The notes under the pieces were generated by a model, which was not told the DNA's origin, did not search any database, and saw nothing but the letters and a program-made list of their open reading frames with translations. A stretch of DNA of 64,000 bases. Origin: Paguma larvata. Taxonomy: Eukaryota; Chordata; Mammalia; Carnivora; Viverridae. This document shows, piece after piece, positions 57,001 through 64,000 of this stretch. The stretch lies in NCBI GenBank assembly GCA_030068075.1, contig CM057830.1, positions 24,460,247-24,524,246 on the forward strand, in the 5' to 3' direction. A program made the translations under genes and the position numbers. How positions within the stretch are numbered: the stretch's first letter is position 1; each line of letters begins with the position of its first letter.

Positions 57001-58589
57001 ACAACTAATTACCTATTGATATTGCTGCAAGCTCATGTCAGCAATGAAAGATACAAATCTTTCTATCCTACAGTGGCACTTAAAGTGAGGGATATGATTC
57101 TAGGTTATCTAGATGAGGTTTTTACAAATGGTCAAGATACAAAGTGAGGGGAGGGGAGGGGAGTAGAATGCAGACCTGTATTACACCACTTAAAATTATC
57201 GACTTAGCTATCAAGAGGCCATTTGAACAGACCCTAATTCTCACAGTGGTGCTGAGGCAGGGGCCCTAATAAGTATGAAGAATTGGGGGTCCCTATTGAG
57301 ATCAGTCACTTGCCATACATAGCTGACAGTCAGTAGGTAAGGAGTAGTCAATTAAATTAAACTGACATATAACACATCACCCTCAACAGATGTTTCCAAA
57401 AGTTGTGAAAGAGGGTATTAGTAGCCATTCGTGCCCGTGTAACATACTGTCTGAACAATCTTAGACGTAAAATTTGTCAAGTAGGAGCAGGTATTGAATT
57501 TCAATTGAGGGATAAGCAGACCAATAGGTCTGTGGTTTGGTTGGAACTAGAAGATTGCCCGTAAAAATGATTTGATACGACATGAAGAAACCTTACCAGG
57601 GGTGCAATTTAAGAAACCTTAATAGAATTGTAGGCAGTGTCCTCGAGTTATAAAAGCTGAGTCAAGAAAGTTTTCTGCGTGTCAACTGAAATCTGAGCGC
57701 GCTTCTTTAATCTCTTCACCAAATCTAACATATGGGTTCGTTCGTCCTCTAAAGTATGTCCATTAGTGCTTCTAGAGGCTTCACCTAGAGTGATCCAACA
57801 AGGACATGTTTATGCAATTTTTTTTAACTTAAAACATTTTACAACTTGTTATTTTGCCGAAGGCATTCCTTACGTAATAAGAAGTTTGTAGTAAGGGTTA
57901 ACTTTAGTATCCTCCAAGGGACCTCTTCTGTATCTCATTTCACCCGGCACCACACTAACTTGGTTAAGGTTTTGTTTTGTTTTGTTGCGTCTTTAAAGTA
58001 CTTGTCAAACCAGAAACTGGAAGGGTGAGGCCCGCATTTACCAAAACCTGGAACATGGTTTTAATTTTCAATGGTCCCTTGTTAGAAACGAAAGGGGAAT
58101 TGTCACTCAGGCACTCAGGGCCATTTCAAGAAACAGCAGGAAATTCCCAACGGAATAAAAAGCCTCTTGCCCTGGATTACTTTTTTCCGACCTTTTCATC
58201 TCCCCATCCAATTAGACTAATTCGACTTCGGGACAAGTTAAGTCACCAGTTGAAGTAAAAGAAAACTGTATACTTTCTACAGCGTTCAAAATACCTACAA
58301 TACAATGGATAGCATTGGCCTCAAGGGGTATAGGCAATATTTTTTCAAGATTTGTCACATTTCCTGTGACTCAGCAAAATGCAATTTATAATTGTAGGTA
58401 GTCGGTTGAGAAATTCTACATTTAAGCAAACACAGCTCTCTCAGGACAACTAGCGTGTAGAGAAATAGCCCTGGCTCCCTGTCAGTTGGGACATTTAGGC
58501 ATTCCAAAGATCCATAAATAAAGATTATTAAAACCGGTAACGACTAAAATAGGAAAAAATAGGATCTCAGTCACACTTGAACTTTAAAT
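57001..58589. other. Unassigned, SINE-free DNA
   Basis: May include more decayed retroviral sequence at its left end. The 93-codon plus frame at 57977-58258 has no recognised domain. No gene supported. Confidence 0.4.
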
Positions 58590-59160
58590 TGGGATATACT
58601 TTCAGAAGGGCTACTTGGCAATACGTTTTGAAGCTTTCGAATGTGCATTTCTTTTATCCAAGCATCTCCACTTGAATTTCTTGTGAGAATATAATCATAG
58701 AATTGAACGAAGACAATAAAATGTTGTAGTTTATTTTTTTAATAAGTTATCTGATTGTTCTTTTTTTTAATGTTTATTTATTTTTGAGAGACCTAGAGAC
58801 AGAGTATGAGCAGGGGAAGGGCAGAGAGAGAGGGAGACACAGAATCTGAAGCAGGCTCTAGGCTCTGAGCTGTCAGCACAGAGCCCAATGTGGAGCTCGA
58901 ACTCACAGACCGTGAAATCATGACCTGAGCCGAAGTCGTCCGCTTAACCAACTGAGCCACCCAGGCACCCCTAAAATGTTGTAGTTTAGATTTTGACAAT
59001 AAAATATTGGAAACAGATGTGACCATATAAGATTGGTTAAAAATCACGATACAAATGTATAATGAAATATAATAAACCATTAAGATATTCTATATATTCA
59101 TTAACATAAAAGATATTCATGACACTATTGAGTGAAAATAGCACATAATAAAGTAGTATG
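58590..59160 (+). mobile_element. Old L1 3' fragment, with SINE
   Basis: 'gaagggctacttggcaata', 'atccaagcatctccacttg', then after the SINE 'attggttaaaaatcacgatac' and 'gagtgaaaatagcac' resemble an old plus-strand L1 end. Confidence 0.6.
58734..58971 (-). mobile_element. SINEC, minus, with 20 nt extra 3' sequence
   Basis: taaaatgttgtagttta at 58717-58733 and 58972-58988, exact 17 bp. On the element strand the SINE tail is followed by GAACAATCAGATAACTTATT and a second poly(A) before the target duplication, which suggests read-through to a downstream poly(A) and 3' transduction. Confidence 0.9.
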
Positions 59161-59186
59161 AAGTCCGCGAGCTCAGTATTGTTTAA

Positions 59187-59322
59187 TATATATATTCCTT
59201 TAACGTTTTATTTATTTATTTGGGGAGGGAAGGGCAGAGAGCAAGGAGAACAGAAACTGTGAGATCATGACCTGAGCCAAAGTTGGACGCTTAACTGACT
59301 GAGCCACCCAGACACCCTTTAA
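59187..59322 (-). mobile_element. SINEC, minus, internally deleted
   Basis: Tail and GA block join directly to GTGAGATCATGACCTGAGCC; the core between is missing. tattgtttaa at 59177-59186 and 59323-59332 is the target duplication. Confidence 0.9.
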
Positions 59323-59332
59323 TATTGTTTAA

Positions 59333-59799
59333 AATCTGAACTTAAATATTTGCACCCATACCCCCCCCCACACACACAATATATATATAAATAAAAGATG
59401 TCTGGGAGTTTGTGGTAGAAAATGTTAAAGGACTATTTCTAGGTGCTAGAAATAGTTTATTATGAAGTATTGCAAGCATACAAAGTTATGAAAGATAAAA
59501 TACTTTGTACCTGACACTTGATACATTAACATCTTGCTATATTTGCTTCAGATACATTCTAAGTGGTGAAACATTTCAGGAATACCTGAACTCCTCTGTA
59601 TTGACCCCTCAAAGCCATTTCTTTCTCTCCCTCCTCAAGGTTACCACTATCCCAAATTTGCCAAGATGTTAGCTTTAGCAGGATGATATAGTTAATACAC
59701 ATATAAAATATACTCTAACTCCACATATGTGTCTACATAAGCAATAGATAGTATACGTTATATGAATATAATATGTGGTATTGCATCTTAAAAAGTATC
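59333..59799. other. Unassigned AT-rich DNA
   Basis: Contains a C(8)/(CA)n/(TA)n run at 59361-59390. No gene. Confidence 0.4.
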
Positions 59800-60038
59800 T
59801 TTTTTTTTAATGTTTATTCATTTTTGAGAGACAGAGATAGAGTGGTGGAGGGGCCGAGAGAGAGAGAGAGAGACAGACAGAGACAGAGACAGAGACAGAG
59901 ACAGAGACAGAATCCGAAGCAGGCTCCAGGCTCTGACTGTCAGCACAGAGCCCAACGCAGGGCTGGAACTCAGGAACTGGGAGATCATGACCTGAGCCCA
60001 AGTCAGATGCTTAATGGACTGAATTACCCATGTGCCCC
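59800..60038 (-). mobile_element. SINEC, minus, with (CAGAGA)n
   Basis: Poly(T) tail, a GA block expanded to about nine CAGAGA-type units (59855-59909), and reversed head ACCCATGTGCCCC. Confidence 0.92.
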
Positions 60039-60045
60039 TATTTAT

Positions 60046-60975
60046 TTGTTTTTTTAAAATTATATCCAAGTTAGTTGACATACAGTGCAATAATGATACC
60101 AGGAGTCAAATCCGGTGACTCATCCCCTATATATAACACCCAGTGCTCATCCCAAAAAGTACCCTTACCTTACCTTAATGCCCCTTACCTATTTAGCCCA
60201 TCCCCCCACCCACAACCTCTCCAGCAGCCCCTCAGTTTGTTCTCTGTATTTAAGAGTCTCTTATGGTTTGTCCCCCTCCCTGTATTTATTTATGCTTCCC
60301 TTCCCTTATATTCATCAGTTTTGTATCTTAAATTCCACATATTAGTGAAGTCCTACGGTATTCGTCTTTCTCTGGCTGACTTATTTCACTTAGCAGAATA
60401 CACTCTAGTTCCACCCACATTGTTGCAAACGGCAAGATTTCATTCTTTTTGATTGCTGAGTAATACTCCATCGTGTGTATGTATATATATATATATATCT
60501 CTCACATTTTTAAAAAAATTTTTAGTAAGTTTTTTTTAACGTTTTGTTTTTGAGAGACAAAGAGACAGAGCCTGAGCAGGGGAAGGGCAGAGAGAGAGAG
60601 GGAGACACAGAATCCGAAGCGGGCTCCAGGCTCTGAGCTGTCAGCACAGAACCCGACGCGCGGCTCGAACTCACAGACCGTGAGATCATGACCTGTGCTG
60701 AAGTCGGCCGCTTAACCAACTGAGCCACTCAGGTGCCCCGTTTCACATCTTCTTTATCCATTCACCTGTCGATTGACATGTGGGATCTTTCCGTCCTTTG
60801 GCTATTATTGATAGTGCTGCTCTAAACATTGGGGTGCAGGTGCTCCTTCAAATCAGCACTCCTGTATCCTTTAGATAGTGCAATTGCTGGGTGGTAGTAT
60901 AGTTCTATTTTAATTTTTTGAGGAACCTCCACACTGAGACTAATTATTTTGGAAGAACTGATGTCTTTCCAAAAT
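60046..60975 (-). mobile_element. L1 3' end, minus, fairly young
   Basis: Poly(T) at 60050, then reversed carnivoran L1 3' UTR ('ttgacatacagtgcaataatga', 'ccctcagtttgttctctgta') and ORF2 end ('cttagcagaatacactctagttcc', 'gttgcaaacggcaagatttcatt'). After the SINE it runs on with 'atgtgggatctttccgtcc...ggctattattgatagtgctgc' to about 60975. Confidence 0.88.
60524..60739 (-). mobile_element. SINEC, minus, in L1
   Basis: Tail, GA block, GCTGTCAGCACAGAACCCGACGCG core and reversed head CCACTCAGGTGCCCC; sits in the AT-rich (TA)n point of L1. Confidence 0.93.
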
Positions 60976-61409
60976 TGAGTTTTCACATTTGTGGTGCATT
61001 ACCTAATTATTCAAAAGAGCCTTTTCCCCTTTCTGGGAGGGCAAGATACGGCCGTGTCTGTTCGAGGTAAGCTTTGGCCACTTTCACCAAGCTGATGTGA
61101 AAAGTAAGCTGTGACGCTTTTGCACAAAACTTGAAGAGCCATCACATCTCTCTCTCCCCTCTGCCATGAGAGCCACAGTGCCCCAGAGAGAGGCCACTCC
61201 CTCAGCCAACATGCTAGAACCCAGACAAGCTTCAGGAGAACACAGCTGTCCTGTGATGGACATATCGCAAAAGCAAAAAAATGAACTATGTTGTTGGAAG
61301 GCACGGAGAGTTTTGTGTCATTTGTTCCTGCTTTATAACTAAGCCTAAAGTGACTAAAGGAGATCATTAGTAGCAAAAGTGAGATCCTGCCATAAAAAAA
61401 CGAAAAACA
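60976..61409. other. Unassigned DNA
   Basis: A 121-codon minus frame (61376-61011) has a balanced composition but no domain, splice sites or family that I recognise. Confidence 0.4.
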
Positions 61410-61650
61410 GGGGCGCCTGGGTAGCTCTGTTGGTTAAGTATCTGACCTTGGCTCAGGTCATGATCTCACAGTTTGTGAGTTTGAGCCCTGCACTGGGCTC
61501 TGTGCTGGTAGCACAGAGCCTGGAGCCTGCTTTGGATGCTGCGTCTTTCTTTCTCTCCCTGCCCCTCCTCCACTCGCACTGTCTCTCTCTCTCTCACTAA
61601 AAAATAAACAAACATTAAAACAAAAACAAAAACAACAAAACCCAGAAACA
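61410..61650 (+). mobile_element. SINEC
   Basis: Head GGGGCGCCTGGGTAGCTCTG; CT block; tail AAATAAACAAACATTAAAACAAAAAC. Confidence 0.92.
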
Positions 61651-61721
61651 TACAACTACCTGGTATTGGCTCTGAAGTTAAGTGCTATTTGGAAAAGAAA
61701 CAGTCTTTACTTTTTTTTTAC

Positions 61722-61922
61722 TTTTTTTTTAATGTTTATTTACTTTTGACAGAGAGTGTGAGCAGGAGAGGGGCAGAGAGAGAGACACACACAGAATCTG
61801 AAGCAGGCTCCAGGTCCTGAGCCATCAGCACAGAGCCCGATGCAGGGCTTGAACTCATAAACCATGAGATCATGACCTGAGCCGAAGTCGGTGCTTAACC
61901 GACTGAGCCACCCAGGCGCCCC
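61722..61922 (-). mobile_element. SINEC, minus
   Basis: Poly(T), tail, GA block, GCCATCAGCACAGAGCCCGATGC core and reversed head ending GGCGCCCC at 61922. With the previous copy it forms a close inverted pair (72 bp spacer). Confidence 0.93.
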
Positions 61923-62329
61923 ATCCTTCACTCTTGAATTACAGTTTTGCAGGCCGCTGTCAGACTGTCATTTGGATGTGGGTCATTTTGTTCTCATTTG
62001 TAGCTGTGGCAGAGACTAGCTACATGATTAGCAACCGAGTTTTCCTGGGCACAAAACTAAACTGGACTTCCCAGGCCTCTTTCATCTAAGCCGAGCCTTG
62101 TGACTAGTAGTTCTTGCCGATGTAACGTGAATTGGGAGTGATGTGTCACTTCTGACAGGAGGCAGTTAAGAGCTGGTATGTCTTATCCACACACTCTCTC
62201 TTTATCTTCTGATTGGATACAGCAGTTCTAGTAGAAGATCACAGGGATCACAAGGACCTAGAAACTAGAAAGAGATTGGATCTTTGGGAAGGTCATGTGG
62301 AAGGCTTTTCTTATCTCCCCTTCCCCGCC
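61923..62329. other. Unassigned DNA
   Basis: Nothing recognised. Confidence 0.4.
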
Positions 62330-62751
62330 TCCCTGCTTTATTGAGACATAATGGACATACAACATGGCATAAATTTAAGGTGCACGACATGTTGATTTAA
62401 TATACTTATATTTTGCGGGGCGCCTGGGTGGCTCAGTCGGTTGGGCGTCTGACTTCGGCTCAGGTCAGGATCTCGCGGTCCATCACTTTAAGCCCCGCAT
62501 AGGGCTCTGTGCTGACAGCTCGGAGCCTGGAGCCTGCTTCGGTTCTGTCTCCTCTCTCTCTGTCCCTCCCCCAGCAGCACTCTGTCTCTCTCTCTCTCAA
62601 AAATAAAATTAAAAAAACATTAAAAAATATATACACTTATATTTTGCAAAATATAACATATAAATTACCACCCTAGGGTGAGCTAACACCTCCATCCCAT
62701 GACGTAATTACCAGTTTGTTTTTGTGGCGAGAACATTCAAGATCTTTTAAT
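62330..62751 (-). mobile_element. Old L1 3' fragment, minus, with SINE
   Basis: 'ctttattgagacataatggacatacaaca' and 'ataaatttaaggtgcacgaca' then 'agctaacacctccatcccatgac' are reversed old L1 3' wording. Confidence 0.75.
62417..62632 (+). mobile_element. SINEC, young
   Basis: acttatattttgc before (ends 62416) and after (62634-62646) is the target duplication; near-consensus head. Confidence 0.95.
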
Positions 62752-62945
62752 GCGGCATCTGGGTGGTTCAATCTGTTTAAGCATCACTCTTGATTTCAGC
62801 TCAGGTCACGATCTCACTGTTTTCGAGCTGGGCTCTGGGCTGGTAGCTCGGGGCCCGCTTGGAATTCTCTCTCTCTCTCTCCCCACCCCTTGCTGCTCGT
62901 TTTGTCTCTCTGTCTCTCAAAATAAATAAATAAACTTAAAAATTT
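62752..62945 (+). mobile_element. SINEC
   Basis: Head GCGGCATCTGGGTGGTTCAA; shortened core; (CT)n and AAATAAATAAACTT tail. Confidence 0.88.
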
Positions 62946-63055
62946 TTTTTATTTTTTTAAGTAATCTCTACACCCAATGTGGGTCTTGAACCTACAACTC
63001 CCAGATCAAGAGTTACATGCTTCTTAGAATGAGGCAGCCAGATGCATCTCCAATG
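62946..63055 (-). mobile_element. tRNA-Lys-like SINE, minus, abutting a SINEC
   Basis: TTTTTTTAAGTAATCTCTACACCCAATG tail start joins the A-rich end of the plus SINEC tail-to-tail; head GCAGCCAGATGCATCTCC at the right. Confidence 0.88.
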
Positions 63056-63189
63056 TTTTAATACAGGAAAATCCTCAAATGTTATTTCTTTAAATATTTC
63101 TTTTTTTCTTTTATTGCTACTTCTCTCTGTCTTCTCTAACCCTATCAGAAACATACGTAACTTCGCAGTGTATTTTCCATGTCCCTTAT

Positions 63190-64000
63190 TTATTTATTAT
63201 TTATCCCTGCTCTTTTTTTATTGTGATAAAATACACATAATATGAAATTACAATTTTAGCCACTTTTCAGAGTACAGTTCAGTGGCCCTAAGTGCATTCC
63301 CAATGTTGCGTAACCATCACGACTACCTAGTTCCAGAACTGCTTCATCATTCCAAACAGAAACTCTGTACCATTAAATAATTTCCCATTACTTCCTTCTC
63401 ACAGCTCCTGGTCACTTCTATTCTACTTTCTGTCTCTATGAATTTGCCTTGTACTAGATACTTCATATAAGGAGAATCATACAATAATTGTTTTTCTGTT
63501 TCTGGCTTATTTCACTTAGCAAACTGTTTTCAAGTTTCATTCATGTTGCAACATGCATCTAAATTTCTTTTCCTTCTAAGGCTAAAGAATATTCCATTGC
63601 ATGTACATACTCCATTTTGTTTTTTCATTATCTGTCGATGCACACTTGGGTCGTTTCAACTTTTTGGCTCCTGTACTAATGCAGCTCGGAACGTGGATGT
63701 ACAAGTATCTGTTTGAGTTCCTGCTTTCATTTCTTTGAGTATAAACCTAGAAGTGGAATCATTAAATCCTTCTACCTTCAACTTTGTGAGGAACTGCCAA
63801 AGTGTTTTCCACAGAGGTGCTACTATTTTACTTTCCTACCAGAAATCCACAAGGATTCCAATTTCTCCATATTCTCAACAAAACCTATTTTCAGGATTTT
63901 GTTTGTTTGTTTGCTTGCTTGTGCTTGTGTTTTGGCAGTAGCCATCCTAATTAGTGTAAAGTACTATCTCATTGTAGTTTTGATTTCCTAATGACTAATG
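63190..64000 (-). mobile_element. Old L1 3' region, minus, continues past window
   Basis: Reversed old-L1 wording: 'gtgataaaatacacataat', 'cagttcagtggccctaagtgcattc', 'agaatattccattgcatgtac', 'gtcgatgcacacttgggtcg', 'aactgccaaagtgttttcc'. Still within ORF2 at the window end. Confidence 0.85.

Noticed and set aside
1..64000. CRISPR arrays, phage, operons or a novel defence system
   Set aside because: The window is repeat-rich mammalian DNA; regular repeats present are microsatellites and dispersed retroposons, not spaced arrays.

Overview
This window is nuclear DNA of a carnivoran mammal, almost certainly a felid or close feliform. The main evidence is about 40 copies of a tRNA-Lys-derived SINE whose head (GGGGCGCCTGGGTGGCTCAG type), middle (CTGTGCTGACAGCTCAGAGCC) and tail (CT-rich block, then AAATAAACATTAAAA) match the cat SINEC_Fc type, not the dog or mustelid versions. 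A carnivoran L1 3' end, Tigger-type DNA transposon, MIR, L2 and class I LTRs are also present. No protein-coding exon is supported. All long open frames lie in repeats, in the stop-poor CpG island, or in unique DNA with no recognisable family. There is no prokaryotic, CRISPR or gene-cluster content.

Layout. 1-14 kb is a mass of plus-strand L1 (ORF1, ORF2 and 3' UTR remnants) with younger L1s nested inside older ones and SINEs inserted into both; target-site duplications let much of the order be read. 14-18 kb is AT-rich with MIR fragments, a SINE carrying a purine microsatellite, and a SINE inserted in the tail of another SINE. 18-26.3 kb is the cleanest DNA: no SINEC for about 8.6 kb, with a CpG island near 22.43-23.33 kb in its centre. 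The island holds a TCTCGCGAGA element, GC boxes, a GCC triplet tract and, on the minus strand, a strong splice donor at 22782/22777. I read it as the TATA-less promoter and non-coding first exon of a minus-strand housekeeping-type gene whose first intron would run leftward through the SINE-poor stretch and then the L1 mass. The gene cannot be named because no coding exon is in the window.

26.3-35 kb has SINEs, a U6-like fragment beside a decayed retroviral integrase region, and old LTRs. 36-52 kb is dense in class I LTRs of two families in both orientations, with minus-strand L1 pieces, one of which forms a ~120 bp inverted repeat. 52-57.2 kb looks like the wreck of one or more endogenous retroviruses (LTR, leader, internal and pol with a mutated RT motif), interrupted by a ~460 bp Tigger-like element and a solo LTR. 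58.6-64 kb is L1 and SINEs again.

The most interesting observations are small-scale: three places where a 14-17 bp direct repeat flanks nothing but a short A-rich tail, a SINE that seems to carry 20 nt of 3'-flanking sequence and a second poly(A), the L1 inverted repeat, and the SINE-free zone around the promoter. I found no credible new biological system. SINE, L1 and LTR family names come from recognising consensus features by eye; element edges are good to a few bases where a target-site duplication is given and to tens of bases elsewhere.
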